A DNA stretch of 64,000 nt from contig NZ_JAPCKI010000006.1 in the NCBI RefSeq assembly GCF_028680575.1, positions 124,001 through 188,000 on the forward strand, written 5' to 3'. Numbering within the stretch: the first letter of the stretch is position 1; each line of letters starts with the position of its first letter. Positions 1 through 9,051 of this stretch are shown one piece after another. A model generated the notes under the pieces. The model was not told the DNA's origin. It saw nothing but the letters and a program-made list of their open reading frames with translations, and searched no databases. The position numbers and the translations under genes were made by a program. This DNA is from Acidovorax benzenivorans (GTDB lineage Bacteria > Pseudomonadota > Gammaproteobacteria > Burkholderiales > Burkholderiaceae_C).

Positions 1-1864
1 TCACACCGAGGTCACGATTACCCCGGGCTCGCACTGCGACGGCTCCTGCCGCCTTTTCCTTGTCGCCTGCGACGAGGATGTAGGGCAGCTTTTGCATCGA
101 ATGCTCCCGTATTTTATACGTAATCTTCTCGTTGCGCAGATCCAGGACCACCCTAAGGCCTTGATTGGGCAGCGCTTTTTGCAGTTTTGCTGCGATTTCA
201 CGACAGTAATCGGACTGCGCATCCGTGATGTTGAGCACCGAAACCTGCACAGGAGCAAGCCATGTGGGCAAGGCGCCTGCGTGCTGCTCGATCAGAATCC
301 CGATGAAGCGCTCCAGACTGCCCACGATGGCGCGATGCAGCATGATGGGCCGATGGCGGGCGCCATCTTCGCCCACAAACTCCGCATCCAAACGCTCCGG
401 CATGTTCGGATCCACCTGGATCGTGCCGCACTGCCAGGGGCGCCCCAACGCATCCTTGAGCGTGTACTCAATCTTAGGCCCGTAAAAGGCGCCCTCTCCG
501 GGCAGGTACTCGAACTCACAACCGGACGCCTTCAACCCCTCGGCCAACGCGCTCTCGGCACGGTCCCAGCTTTCCTCGCTACCGATGCGCTTCTCAGGTC
601 GTGTGGACAGCTTGTAGATGATGTCCGTGAACCCGAAGTCCTTGTAGACCTTTTGCAGCAACGTAGTGAACGCCACCACTTCGGACTGAATCTGGTCTTC
701 GGTGCAAAAGATATGGCCGTCGTCCTGTGTAAAGGCACGCACACGCATGATGCCGTGCAGGCCACCGGTCGGCTCATTGCGATGGCATTGGCCGAACTCG
801 CCAAAACGCAGAGGCAGGTCGCGGTAGCTCTTGATACCCTGCTTGAAGATGATGATGTGCCCGGGGCAGTTCATCGGCTTGAGCGCGTAGTCGCGCTTTT
901 CCGATTCCGTCACAAACATGTTCTCGCGGTACTTGTCCCAGTGGCCGGTCTTCTCCCAAAGCCCCTGATCCAGGATCTGCGGCCCCTTGACCTCCTGGTA
1001 ACCGTTGTCGCGGTACACGCGGCGCATGTACTGCTCCACCTCTTGCCAGACCGTCCAGCCCTTGGGGTGCCAGAAGACCGTGCCAGGCGAGTGCTCGTCG
1101 ATGTGGAACAGGTCCAGCTCGCGCCCCAGCTTGCGGTGGTCGCGCTTCTCGGCCTCTTCCAGCATTGTCAAATACTGCTGCAATTCATCTTTGGTGGCCC
1201 AGGCCGTGCCATAGACCCGCTGCAGCATCTCGTTGCGATGATCTCCACGCCAGTAGGCGCCAGCCACCTTCATGAGCTTGAAGAACTTGAGCTTACCGGT
1301 GCTGGGCACGTGGGGGCCGCGACACAGGTCTTCGAAACTGCCTTCGCGGTACAGGCTCACATCTTCGTTGCTGGGGATGCTGGCAATGATTTCTGCCTTG
1401 TAGTGCTCACCCAGGCCCTTGAAGTACGCCACCGCCTCATCACGCGGCAGCACGCGACGCACCACAGGCTCATCCTTGGCCGCCAATTCGGCCATGCGTT
1501 TTTCGATGGCAACAAGATCTTCGGGCGTGAAGGGGCGCTTGTAGGCAAAGTCGTAATAAAAGCCGTTTTCGATCACCGGACCGATGGTGACCTGCGCATC
1601 AGGAAACAGCTCCTTGACCGCGTAGGCCAGCAAGTGCGCGGTGGAGTGACGGATCACCTCCAACCCATCTGCATCCTTGGCCGTAATGATGGACAGCGGA
1701 CTGTCAGCCGCAATCTGGTAACTGGTGTCCACCACCTTGTCGCCAATCTTGCCCGCCAATGCGGCCTTGGCCAGACCCGAACCGATGGAGGCGGCCACTT
1801 CGGCCACCGTGACGGGGCCTGGAAACTCGCGCTGCGAACCGTCGGGAAGCGTGATGTGAATCAT
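1..1864 (-). CDS. thrS: Threonyl-tRNA synthetase (3' end cut by window)
   Basis: Charges tRNA-Thr with threonine in the cytoplasm. The frame is open from an ATG at 1864 to the window edge, 621 codons, ending in [13 protein letters not shown], which in ThrS lies about 25 residues before the C-terminus, so only the tail is missing. The N-terminal TGS domain starts [16 protein letters not shown]. The second editing domain has the HSTAHLLA segment and the catalytic core has a class II motif 2 region ([19 protein letters not shown]). The start is followed at once by the TGS domain, and minus-strand AAAGAAAGAG precedes it. About 70 bases upstream sit a hairpin terminator and a Thr-rich leader peptide (separate entries), so expression is probably set by attenuation. 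Identity is very secure. Confidence 0.98.
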   Translation of the reverse strand, partial: MIHITLPDGSQREFPGPVTVAEVAASIGSGLAKAALAGKIGDKVVDTSYQIAADSPLSIITAKDADGLEVIRHSTAHLLAYAVKELFPDAQVTIGPVIENGFYYDFAYKRPFTPEDLVAIEKRMAELAAKDEPVVRRVLPRDEAVAYFKGLGEHYKAEIIASIPSNEDVSLYREGSFEDLCRGPHVPSTGKLKFFKLMKVAGAYWRGDHRNEMLQRVYGTAWATKDELQQYLTMLEEAEKRDHRKLGRELDLFHIDEHSPGTVFWHPKGWTVWQEVEQYMRRVYRDNGYQEVKGPQILDQGLWEKTGHWDKYRENMFVTESEKRDYALKPMNCPGHIIIFKQGIKSYRDLPLRFGEFGQCHRNEPTGGLHGIMRVRAFTQDDGHIFCTEDQIQSEVVAFTTLLQKVYKDFGFTDIIYKLSTRPEKRIGSEESWDRAESALAEGLKASGCEFEYLPGEGAFYGPKIEYTLKDALGRPWQCGTIQVDPNMPERLDAEFVGEDGARHRPIMLHRAIVGSLERFIGILIEQHAGALPTWLAPVQVSVLNITDAQSDYCREIAAKLQKALPNQGLRVVLDLRNEKITYKIREHSMQKLPYILVAGDKEKAAGAVAVRARGNRDLGV

Positions 1865-1926
1865 GGGAGTAACTCTTTCTTTTCAATCAATGCAATGGGT
1901 GCGGGCACGCGCCAGGCCCAGAAAAC

Positions 1927-1956
1927 AAAAAAGCGCGGAACAGGTCCGCGCTTTTT
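1927..1956 (-). terminator. Attenuator terminator in the thrS leader
   Basis: On the minus strand GCGCGGA pairs with TCCGCGC around a 5-nt loop, followed by TTTTTTG. It lies between the leader peptide stop (1997) and the thrS start (1864), so it would end transcription before thrS. Its 5' arm (1944-1951) can instead pair with 1981-1988, with seven Watson-Crick pairs and one G-U pair, giving an antiterminator. Confidence 0.85.
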
Positions 1957-1996
1957 GGAGGTGTGTGCAATCTCGTGCAGGCGCGAACAGCCAGCC

Positions 1997-2038
1997 TCAA
2001 CGGCCGGTCAACATCTCCGATGTAGTTCGCGGTGTCAT
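1997..2038 (-). CDS. Threonine-rich leader peptide of thrS (13 aa)
   Basis: A 14-codon minus-strand frame encodes MTPRTTSEMLTGR with threonines at positions 2, 5, 6 and 11. An AAAGG Shine-Dalgarno-like stretch lies about 10 bases upstream. Codons 3-5 contain CGCGAAC (2025-2031), the exact complement of GTTCGCG (1982-1988), so a ribosome stalled at the adjacent ACT ACA threonine codons would cover one arm of that pairing. This is the layout of an amino-acid attenuator: low charged tRNA-Thr gives stalling, antitermination and more ThrS. The role is inferred; the pairing and codons are read directly. Confidence 0.72.
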   Translation of the reverse strand: MTPRTTSEMLTGR

Positions 2039-2081
2039 AACCAGATTGCCTTTCTCGCTCTTGTGCAGTGAATTTCCGTAG

Positions 2082-2087
2082 ATTTTA
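2082..2087 (-). promoter_or_regulatory. Probable -10 element of the thrS promoter
   Basis: Minus-strand TAAAAT (5 of 6 matches to TATAAT), placed so that transcription would start near 2075, about 37 bases before the leader peptide ATG. No good -35 is visible; the position it would occupy falls in the T-tract of the aceA terminator. Confidence 0.45.
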
Positions 2088-2101
2088 ACCCCAGCACCCA
2101 G

Positions 2102-2133
2102 AAAAAAAGCCCGAAGCATCCGCTTCGGGCTTT
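2102..2133 (-). terminator. Intrinsic terminator of aceA
   Basis: The stem AGCCCGAAG/CTTCGGGCT with a 6-nt loop is followed on the minus strand by a run of seven T. It lies about 50 bases past the aceA stop and insulates aceA from the thrS leader. Confidence 0.9.
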
Positions 2134-2182
2134 GATCGAGTGCATTTCACGCCACAACAAAGTGGCACAGAACGCCCTCAGA

Positions 2183-3514
2183 TCAGTGGAACTGCTCTTC
2201 TTCGGTCGAACCCGTCAGGGCCTTGACGGAGGACGAGCCGCCCTGGATCACCGTGGTCACGTCGTCGAAGTAGCCTGCGCCCACTTCCTGCTGGTGCGAC
2301 ACGAAGGTGTAGCCCTTTTCGCGTGCTGCGAATTCAGGTTCCTGCACCATTTCGGTGTAGTGCTTCATGCCTTCGCCCTGGGCATATGCATGGGCGAACT
2401 GGAACGTGTTGAACCAGTTGATGTGGATGCCGGCCAGCGTGATGAACTGGTACTTGTAGCCCAGTGCCGACAGATCGTCCTGGAACGAAGCGATCTGCTT
2501 GTCGTTGAGGTTCTTCTTCCAGTTGAACGACGGCGAGCAGTTGTACGACAGCAGCTTGCCGGGGCATGCAGCGTGCACGGCCTGAGCGAATTCACGGGCG
2601 AAGCCGATGTCTGGCACGCCGGTTTCGCACCACACCAGATCGGCGTAGGGAGCGTAGGCCACGCCACGGCTAATGGCTTGCTCCAGACCGTTCTTCACAC
2701 GGTAGAAGCCTTCTTGCGTGCGCTCGCCGGTCAGGAAAGGCTTGTCGTTGGCGTCGTGGTCAGACGTGATCAGGTTGGCGGCTTCAGCGTCGGTGCGGGC
2801 CAGAACGATGGTGGACACGCCCATCACGTCAGCGGCGAAACGCGCGGAGATCAGCTTTTCGCAGGCTTCTTGCGTAGGCACCAGCACCTTGCCACCCATG
2901 TGGCCACACTTCTTCACGGCGGCCAGTTGGTCTTCGAAGTGCACGCCAGCAGCGCCCGACTGGATCATGTTCTTCATGAGTTCGAAGGCGTTCAGCACGC
3001 CGCCGAAACCGGCTTCTGCGTCAGCCACGATGGGCAGGAAGTAGTCGATGAATTCCTTGTCGCCAGGGTTGATGCCACGGCCCCACTGGATTTCGTCGGC
3101 GCGCTTGAAGGTGTTGTTGATACGGCGAACCATGGTGGGCACCGAGTCATACGCGTACAGCGACTGGTCGGGGTACATGGTTTCGGACGTGTTGCCGTCA
3201 GCGGCGACTTGCCAGCCCGACAGGTACACGGCTTCGAGGCCAGCCTTGGCTTGCTGCATGGCCTGACCAGCAGAGATGGCACCGAAAGCGTTGACGTAGC
3301 CCTTCTTGGCGCCGCCGTTGATCTTGTCCCACAGTTTTTCAGCACCACGCTTGGCCAGCGTGTGCTCGATGGGCAGCGAACCACGCAGACGCACCACGTC
3401 GGCAGCCGAGTAACCGCGCTTCACACCCTTCCAGCGGGGGTTGGTCGCCCAGTCTTTTTCCAGGGCGGCAATTTGCTGTTCGCGGCTCAGTTGTTCGTTG
3501 AGGGATTGGGGCAT
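2183..3514 (-). CDS. aceA: Isocitrate lyase
   Basis: Cleaves isocitrate to glyoxylate and succinate, the first step of the glyoxylate shunt for growth on acetate or fatty acids. The protein is 443 aa and carries the family signature KKCGHMGGK with the catalytic Cys, plus the GVHFEDQ and NCSPSFNW segments. The frame stays open 20 codons further upstream, but the ATG at 3514 is preceded by minus-strand TGGAG with 8-base spacing, and MPQSLNEQL is a usual start for the family. It is single-gene, with a terminator at 2102-2133 and a long palindromic control region upstream (3582-3764). Confidence 0.97.
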   Translation of the reverse strand: MPQSLNEQLSREQQIAALEKDWATNPRWKGVKRGYSAADVVRLRGSLPIEHTLAKRGAEKLWDKINGGAKKGYVNAFGAISAGQAMQQAKAGLEAVYLSGWQVAADGNTSETMYPDQSLYAYDSVPTMVRRINNTFKRADEIQWGRGINPGDKEFIDYFLPIVADAEAGFGGVLNAFELMKNMIQSGAAGVHFEDQLAAVKKCGHMGGKVLVPTQEACEKLISARFAADVMGVSTIVLARTDAEAANLITSDHDANDKPFLTGERTQEGFYRVKNGLEQAISRGVAYAPYADLVWCETGVPDIGFAREFAQAVHAACPGKLLSYNCSPSFNWKKNLNDKQIASFQDDLSALGYKYQFITLAGIHINWFNTFQFAHAYAQGEGMKHYTEMVQEPEFAAREKGYTFVSHQQEVGAGYFDDVTTVIQGGSSSVKALTGSTEEEQFH

Positions 3515-3581
3515 GAGATCACTCCAGGGGTTGGTTGAAAACGCCGGGCTGCTGTGTGCCGCCCTTGAAGACAACTTTAAG

Positions 3582-3623
3582 TCTTCTATAAGACTTGCGC
3601 AAGCTCTTATGTCTTATAGAAGA
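3582..3623. promoter_or_regulatory. Nested palindrome operator upstream of aceA
   Basis: TCTTCTATAAGAC (3582-3594) is repeated as its exact reverse complement GTCTTATAGAAGA (3611-3623). The 10-base palindrome CTTGCGCAAG (3594-3603) lies between the arms, and each arm is itself a TCTT-n4-AAGA palindrome. The position is 68-109 bases before the aceA ATG, where a repressor would overlap the promoter. The cognate regulator is not in this window. Confidence 0.6.
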
Positions 3624-3663
3624 GATAAATTTTCTTGTTTCAAAACAACCACTTAACCACGGG

Positions 3664-3764
3664 ATTTCTCAATACAGAAATTGATTTCTCATATCGAGAA
3701 AAATTGCGGCAATGCAGCATCTATCGCATTCCACATCAAGAAAACAAACTTTCGCATAGTGAAA
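3664..3764. promoter_or_regulatory. Three TTTC-n-GAAA palindromes upstream of aceA
   Basis: ATTTCT-n6-AGAAAT (3664-3681), TTTCTC-n5-GAGAAA (3685-3701) and TTTCGC-n3-GTGAAA (3750-3764). The first two centres are about two helical turns apart. Such boxes resemble sites bound by IclR-family regulators, and IclR-type control of acetate genes is well known, but the match is by eye. They lie 150-250 bases upstream of aceA and touch the 3' end of the next gene. Confidence 0.45.
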
Positions 3765-3766
3765 TT

Positions 3767-4189
3767 CTAAGAAGCTGCAGCGCCCACCACGCGGAGCCAG
3801 TCACCATGCTCAATCCGGCGCGCGCTCGCCGTGTAGCGGGGATGGATCTCGTACACCAGACAAGGCAACGGCTGCCCTTGTACCAGCACCACGATTTCGC
3901 GCTTGAGGTATTCATCCGTCGGGCTGTCTCCGCCCAGCCCTTCGATGGCATCCAGAACCACCTCCAACGCAGGCTCGATGGCGTACACCTCGCCATGCAC
4001 CAGTTGATCACCACCCAGCGTCATGCCTGGGTAGCGCCCCAAGTGAAACAACACACCAGGCACTTGCGCAAACCCCACCCAGCGTGCAGCGGGTTGCAAG
4101 CGGGTGATGTCGTTGGACCCACCCCGGCGCAAGGTGCCGTACACAAACACATGGCGCGGGGCGCCAGCAAGCAAAGAAGGCTCGGGCAT
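3767..4189 (-). CDS. Gamma-glutamylcyclotransferase-like (AIG2/BtrG fold) protein
   Basis: The motif VFVYGTLRRGGSN near the start, followed by the acidic EGLGGDSPTDEYLKRE stretch, is typical of the AIG2/GGCT-like family. These proteins usually act on gamma-glutamyl amines or peptides; the substrate here is not known. Length is about 140 aa. The ATG at 4189 (MPEPSLLAG) is preferred because a longer frame to 4240 would overlap the divergent EamA gene. No clear ribosome site is seen. Confidence 0.75.
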   Translation of the reverse strand: MPEPSLLAGAPRHVFVYGTLRRGGSNDITRLQPAARWVGFAQVPGVLFHLGRYPGMTLGGDQLVHGEVYAIEPALEVVLDAIEGLGGDSPTDEYLKREIVVLVQGQPLPCLVYEIHPRYTASARRIEHGDWLRVVGAAAS

Positions 4190-4230
4190 GATGCGCAGTC
4201 TTTTTTTTGGTTGAACAGCGTCCCAGTCTA

Positions 4231-5196
4231 GTGAATACAAACCCTCCCAACCGCACCTTCGCCTATTTGTGCCTGGCCCTCAGCATGGCGCTGGTGGGCA
4301 GCTATGTCGCGCTGTCCAAGCCGCTGGCGGCCGTGTTGCCCGTGTTACTGCTGGCCTGGATGCGCTTTGGCATTGGGGGTATCGCCATGCTGCGCTGGCT
4401 CAAAAAGCCCGACAACGAGCCGCCACTGACACCGCAGACCAAACGGCTGCTGTTCCTGGAGTCTTTTCTGGGCAACTTTCTGTTCACCATCTGCATGATC
4501 TATGGCGTGAGCCTTACCAATGCGGTTTCAGCGGGAGTGACCATGGCGGCCATTCCTGCGGCCGTAGCGTTGATGGGCTGGGCATTTTTGGGTGAACGGG
4601 TGGCCCCTCGCACCTGGATGGCAGTGCTCTGTGCGGTGGTGGGCATTGCGCTGTTCTCACTATCAAAACCAGAGCACGCAGCGCATATGGAACCTGCGCT
4701 TGAAGCCAAAAACACTGCAAACCACGCCTGGTGGGGCCAAATGCTGCTGCTGGGGGCGGTGATCTGCGAGGCCGCCTATACCGTGATCGGCAAGAAGTTG
4801 ACCGGCAGCCTGGGGCCCAAGCGCATCACCTCGCTCATCAACCTGTGGGGCTTTGTGCTGACGACACCGTTCGGCCTGTACCTGGCGCTGGACTTCCCGT
4901 TTGCCTCGGTGGGCTGGGGCACCTGGGTGTTGCTGCTGTTTTATGCGCTGGCCGCCTGCATGTGGACAGTGTGGCTGTGGATGACCGGGCTCAAGGCCGT
5001 GCCCGCAGCGCAAGGCGGTGTCTTCTCGGTCATGCTGCCAGTCAGCGCTGCGCTGGTGGGCGTGCTGTTTTTGGGCGAGGCGTTGACGGGCATGCAACTG
5101 GTCGCGTTTGCCATCGCCCTGGCCAGTGTGTTGCTGGCCACCCTGCCCTCGCGCGCAGCGCTGCGCGTGGGGCAGCGGAACAGCCGCGCCGATTGA
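4231..5196 (+). CDS. EamA/DMT-family transporter
   Basis: An inner-membrane protein with about ten hydrophobic segments in two repeated EamA halves (roughly residues 10-150 and 165-310), each ending in a conserved FLGE motif (WAFLGERVAP and LFLGEALTG). Likely exports metabolites; substrate unknown. The GTG at 4231 is a guess; a TTG at 4207 is in frame, and neither has a clear Shine-Dalgarno. The C-terminus is polar (RVGQRNSRAD). Confidence 0.85.
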   Translation: MNTNPPNRTFAYLCLALSMALVGSYVALSKPLAAVLPVLLLAWMRFGIGGIAMLRWLKKPDNEPPLTPQTKRLLFLESFLGNFLFTICMIYGVSLTNAVSAGVTMAAIPAAVALMGWAFLGERVAPRTWMAVLCAVVGIALFSLSKPEHAAHMEPALEAKNTANHAWWGQMLLLGAVICEAAYTVIGKKLTGSLGPKRITSLINLWGFVLTTPFGLYLALDFPFASVGWGTWVLLLFYALAACMWTVWLWMTGLKAVPAAQGGVFSVMLPVSAALVGVLFLGEALTGMQLVAFAIALASVLLATLPSRAALRVGQRNSRAD

Positions 5197-5246
5197 TCTA
5201 CGCGCTCCTCGGCGGGGGGGCTGCAAACGCTGAGAGCTGGCCGGGC

Positions 5247-5768
5247 TCAGCCGTGCAACGCCAGCGCACTGACCACGATGCCGTCGGCATCGGCATACAA
5301 CCAGTCGCCGGGGCGCACCGGCACGCCCTGGATCGACACAGCCACGTCACGCTGGCCTTCGCCACGCCGCTCGGTGGGCAGAGGCATCAGCGCCAGCGCG
5401 CGGATGCCGACCGCAGCAACATTCAGCTCGGCCACATCGCGCACACAGCCGTCCACCACGATGCCGGCCCAGCCATTGCGGGCGGCGGCTGCCGCCAGGT
5501 TGCCGCCCACCAGGGCCCGGCGCAGCGACCCACCGCCATCCACCACCAGCACCCGACCCTCGCCCGCAGACTCGACAGCCGCCTTGACCTGGGTGTTGTC
5601 CTCGTGGCACTTGACGGTGGTGACGGGGCCCGCAAACGAGGCCACCGCCCCAAAGCTCTGAAACACAGGGGGCAGTACGCGGAACGCACCGCTGGTGTCA
5701 CCCTTGTGGACGTCACAAAAGTCGCAGGTGGCAAAGGGTGGGAGGGGGAGAGACGAAGCTGTGGCCAT
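5247..5768 (-). CDS. rraA: RraA-family protein (4-hydroxy-4-methyl-2-oxoglutarate aldolase / RNase E regulator fold)
   Basis: 173 aa. Opens ATCDFCDVHKGD, then VLPPVFQSFG, and holds VVDGGGSLRRALVGGNLA and GWAGIVVDGCVRD. The GGNLA and DGCVRD motifs are the family's binding segments. Members either inhibit RNase E (E. coli RraA) or cleave hydroxymethyl-oxoglutarate; sequence alone does not decide, and beta-proteobacterial copies are often annotated as the aldolase. Monocistronic. Confidence 0.88.
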   Translation of the reverse strand: MATASSLPLPPFATCDFCDVHKGDTSGAFRVLPPVFQSFGAVASFAGPVTTVKCHEDNTQVKAAVESAGEGRVLVVDGGGSLRRALVGGNLAAAAARNGWAGIVVDGCVRDVAELNVAAVGIRALALMPLPTERRGEGQRDVAVSIQGVPVRPGDWLYADADGIVVSALALHG

Positions 5769-6205
5769 ACCAAGATCCTTTCATTCAACCAGATGGTTTC
5801 AATAGTCCAACCCGCCACAACGGCAGGGGCAAGCACAGGCCAGACACTAAACGACACAACCACACCCGAGCGCCAACTACCGGGCGAGCTGCGTTCGTTG
5901 TGCGGCAAATCTGTCTTGAAGGATTGTCATGCAGCGACGGCCTACCCCCACCGCGACGCTATCGCAGCTTCAAGAACGTGCACCACAGCATTGCGCTTGA
6001 AACCCGCCCTCTACGGCGTCTTTGTCAAGCCGGGCGCGCCTTGGCGACCTATTGCTGCACGCTGCGCGGCGCCACCGCTACAAATCGAGGCAAAAAAAGC
6101 CGTTTCTCCCTTGGAAACGCGTTTTTTTCCCATTAGCATCAGCCTGCCAGTGGGAAAGCGTCGTTTTCGCTGGTAAAAATTTATTCCCAACAAGGACAAC
6201 CCAAC
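5769..6205. other. Intergenic region with an unexplained terminator-like hairpin
   Basis: 437 bases between divergent rraA and the SWIB gene. No convincing coding frame is seen. A hairpin (CGTTTC/GAAACG, 6101-6119) with A- and T-runs on either side lies about 80 bases before the SWIB start. Confidence 0.6.
6092..6127 (+). terminator. Orphan terminator-like hairpin upstream of the SWIB gene
   Basis: CGTTTC and GAAACG pair around a 7-nt loop, followed by CG and seven T; an A-run precedes it. No annotated gene reads into it on the plus strand, so it may end a small RNA or be a leader attenuator. Confidence 0.4.
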
Positions 6206-6526
6206 ATGGCAACTGCAAAAAAAGCTCCGGCAACCACAGCCCCAGCAGCCAAGAAGGCCGCTGCACCCGCCAAGAAGCGGACCCCCAACGCCGCTTTCAT
6301 GAAGGCGCTCACGCCCAGCCCCGCGCTGGCCGCTGTGGTGGGCTCGGCACCTCTGCCGCGCACGGAGATCATCAGCAAGCTGTGGGTCTACATTAAGGCC
6401 AACAACCTGCAGGACGCCACCAACAAGCGCAACATCAACGCCGATGCCAAGCTGAAAGAGCTGTTCGGCAAGCCCCAGGTCTCGATGTTTGAACTGGCTG
6501 GCCTGATCGGCAAGCACGTCAAGTAA
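6206..6526 (+). CDS. SWIB/MDM2-domain protein with basic Ala/Lys-rich tail
   Basis: 106 aa. The first about 28 residues are a Lys/Ala/Pro-rich, histone-H1-like stretch (KKAAAPAKKRTPN), followed by a SWIB fold (LPRTEIISKLWVYIKANNLQD, then LKELFG and MFELAGLIGKHV). Probably a small nucleoid- or chromatin-like DNA-binding protein; the role in bacteria is not settled. AAGGAC lies 9 bases before the ATG. A strong terminator follows. Confidence 0.9.
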   Translation: MATAKKAPATTAPAAKKAAAPAKKRTPNAAFMKALTPSPALAAVVGSAPLPRTEIISKLWVYIKANNLQDATNKRNINADAKLKELFGKPQVSMFELAGLIGKHVK

Positions 6527-6560
6527 GACAAGACGCTCTGCGACTCGCATCGCTCTCTGT

Positions 6561-6587
6561 AAAAAAACCGGCTCTGCCGGTTTTTTT
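6561..6587 (+). terminator. Terminator after the SWIB gene
   Basis: ACCGGC/GCCGGT stem with a 4-nt loop, preceded by A7 and followed by T7; works on either strand. Confidence 0.9.
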
Positions 6588-6628
6588 ACGCCTCCACTTC
6601 GTCGAAGTGTGGCGTGCCCGCATCAATG

Positions 6629-6651
6629 CAAATGAGAATGACCCGCATTTG
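6629..6651. promoter_or_regulatory. Fur-box-like palindrome before the siderophore receptor
   Basis: CAAATG (6629-6634) and CATTTG (6646-6651) are exact inverted arms around AGAATGACCCG, giving partial agreement with the Fur consensus. It lies about 115 bases before the receptor start. Iron repression is inferred from this and from the gene type. Confidence 0.55.
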
Positions 6652-6764
6652 ATGTAACATAAAGCAGCACGACGACGCACAGCCATGTTGATCTAGCCAC
6701 TGCCTCTCGCCTGCTCTTGGCGCCCCAGCGCGCCACCTGCACACCCCTATTGACGGAGGCCCTC

Positions 6765-9017
6765 TTGGCTAAATCTCGCGCCCAGCGCAGCAGCGACATG
6801 CTGCGTTCTTCTCCCGCATTCGTTGCTTCTTCTACCGCCCAGCCTCACCAGGCTGCGCAGTCCGACAAGGCCTTGCTGCCGCTGGGCGCGCTGATGCTGG
6901 CCGCCTCGATGGGCGCCATGGCGCAGACCGGCACATCCGAAACCACCCTGCCTACCGTGACGGTAAAGGAAGCCGCCGAAGTCCAGGGCAAGGACACCCT
7001 GCTCATCAAGAAGACCACCGTGGGCAAGGGCAAGCAAGACATCAAGGACATCCCCCAGTCCGTGACGGTGTTCACCGAAAAGCTGATGAACGACCGCAAC
7101 CAGGACGACTTCCGCGAAGTGCTGCGCACCACGGCGGGCGTGACCTTCCAGTCTGGCGAAACGGGCGAAGAAGACGTGCGCCTGCGCGGCTTCTCGCTGG
7201 GCCTGGCGGGCGACATCTATGTGGACGGGATGAAGGACGCCCCGCTGATCGAGCGCGACACCTTCAACAACGACCGCATCGAAGTGCTCAAGGGCTCGGC
7301 CTCCATGCTGTTCGGCAAGGGATCGACCGGCGGCGTGGTCAACCAGGTCAACAAGTACCCGCTGCTGATCAACCAGCACGAAGCCGCCTACACGCTGGGC
7401 ACCGGCAAGTACCACCGCGCCACCGGCGACTTCAACTGGGTAACGGGCGAAAACGCTGCCTTCCGCCTCAACGCCATGGTGCAGGAGTACGACAACTACG
7501 GCGCCAAGCAGGACAAGCGTGGCATTGCACCCACGTTCGCCTGGGGCATCGGCACGCGCGATGAGTTCTCCATCGGGCTGTACTACCTCGAATCCAAGGG
7601 GCGCCCGCTCTACAACCACCCCTGGCGTGTGGTGGACGGCAAGATCAACACCCCCCTGGAAGCTGGCAAATACTACGGCCTGGCCAGCGACCACAACGAC
7701 ACCACGTCGCAGTACGTGACGCTGGGCCATATCCACCGCTTTGACGACAGCGGCGAGTTGACCACGCGCCTGCGCTACGGCAAGTACGAGCGCGATCTGC
7801 TGGCCAGCACCATCGGCTTCCAGAACAGCGCCATCACGCTGGACCAGATCAACAGCAGCACCGTGCTGACCCGTGGCTCCAAGGGCCGTGTGGGCGAGAG
7901 CAATGTGCTGCAGGTGCAAAGCGACTACAACAACACCTACCACTGGGGTGGCAAGAAGCACGCGGTGTTGACCGGCGTGGACTACTACGACGACGACGCC
8001 AAGCGCAACCAGAACTACGCCAACACCACCACCCGCCCCACCACCACGGTGGGCACACCCAACGACGGCGCCTGGGTGGCCGACGGCCGCGCACCGGTGC
8101 AGTGGAACACGTTCACGTCGCGCAACCTGGGCCTGTACTTCCAGGACACGGTGTCGCTCACCGACACACTCAAGCTGGTCGGCGGCGTGCGCTACGACAA
8201 CTTCCGCGCGTCGTACCACAACGCCACAGGCAGCCTGGGCAACTCCCGCTCCGACAGCCTGTTCAGCCCCCGCGTGGGCCTGATGTTCCAGCCTGACGAA
8301 CTGACGTCGTACTACGTGTCGTATGGCACTTCTTACAACACCTCGGGCGACACCTACCAGTTTGGCAACCCCGGTGCCACCACGGCGCGCACGTCCAATA
8401 CCCCGCCAGAGAAGAGCCGCAACATTGAAATCGGCGGCAAGTTCGAGTTGTTTGAGCGCCGCGCCCTGCTGGGTGTGGCCGCCTTCTACAGCCAGAAGTA
8501 CAACGAGCGCAACACCGACCCCGACACCGCTGCCGCGCAGGAACTACTCTCGGGCAAGCGCCACGCCACCGGCATGGAGTTCAACCTGGCGGGCCGCCTG
8601 ACACCGAAGTGGGAACTGTTCTTCAATCACACCTGGATCCCGTCGGCCAAGATCGACCAGAGCAACGTGGTGCTGGCCTCCAACGGAGGCGGCGCTCAGG
8701 TGCAGGGCGACCGCCCCGGCCTCACGCCCAAGCACAGCGGCAGCGTGTGGAGCACCTACGCCGTCACGTCCAAGCTGCGTGTGGGCGCTGGCCTGACGTA
8801 CCGCGGCAAGCAAAACCCCGAGGGATCACGCGCCGTGTACGCCAGCGGCTTTGCGGTGATGGACGCCATGGCGGAGTACGCGTTTGACGACAAGACCTCG
8901 CTGAAGCTGAACGTGAGCAACCTGTTCGACCGCACGTATGCCGAAGGCCTGTACCGCGGCTTCTACACCCCCGGTGCTCCGCGCTCCGTGCAGCTGACGC
9001 TGAAGACCCGCTTCTGA
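6765..9017 (+). CDS. TonB-dependent siderophore receptor (Fiu/catecholate-like)
   Basis: Outer-membrane beta-barrel importing an Fe(III)-siderophore with TonB energy. A long signal region ends near MAQ, followed by a TonB box (LPTVTV). The plug domain has IKDIPQSVTVFTEKLM, DVRLRGFS and IEVLKGSASMLFGKGSTGGVVN. A 22-strand type barrel follows, ending in the aromatic terminal strand SVQLTLKTRF. The start is the TTG at 6765, because GGAGG lies 5 bases upstream; an upstream TTG at 6717 has none and the ATG at 6798 is weaker. It sits 34 bases before piuC, as is usual for Fiu/PiuA-type receptors. Confidence 0.92.
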   Translation: MAKSRAQRSSDMLRSSPAFVASSTAQPHQAAQSDKALLPLGALMLAASMGAMAQTGTSETTLPTVTVKEAAEVQGKDTLLIKKTTVGKGKQDIKDIPQSVTVFTEKLMNDRNQDDFREVLRTTAGVTFQSGETGEEDVRLRGFSLGLAGDIYVDGMKDAPLIERDTFNNDRIEVLKGSASMLFGKGSTGGVVNQVNKYPLLINQHEAAYTLGTGKYHRATGDFNWVTGENAAFRLNAMVQEYDNYGAKQDKRGIAPTFAWGIGTRDEFSIGLYYLESKGRPLYNHPWRVVDGKINTPLEAGKYYGLASDHNDTTSQYVTLGHIHRFDDSGELTTRLRYGKYERDLLASTIGFQNSAITLDQINSSTVLTRGSKGRVGESNVLQVQSDYNNTYHWGGKKHAVLTGVDYYDDDAKRNQNYANTTTRPTTTVGTPNDGAWVADGRAPVQWNTFTSRNLGLYFQDTVSLTDTLKLVGGVRYDNFRASYHNATGSLGNSRSDSLFSPRVGLMFQPDELTSYYVSYGTSYNTSGDTYQFGNPGATTARTSNTPPEKSRNIEIGGKFELFERRALLGVAAFYSQKYNERNTDPDTAAAQELLSGKRHATGMEFNLAGRLTPKWELFFNHTWIPSAKIDQSNVVLASNGGGAQVQGDRPGLTPKHSGSVWSTYAVTSKLRVGAGLTYRGKQNPEGSRAVYASGFAVMDAMAEYAFDDKTSLKLNVSNLFDRTYAEGLYRGFYTPGAPRSVQLTLKTRF

Positions 9018-9051
9018 TCACGAGAGACCGCGCCTGGCCCACCGGCTTGCG

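Noticed and set aside
92..2071. 659-codon plus-strand frame opposite thrS
   Set aside because: Antisense shadow of a high-G+C gene; the minus-strand frame is plainly ThrS.
6747..8219. 490-codon minus-strand frame opposite the TonB receptor
   Set aside because: Val/Gly/His-rich composition with no family; shadow of the receptor gene.
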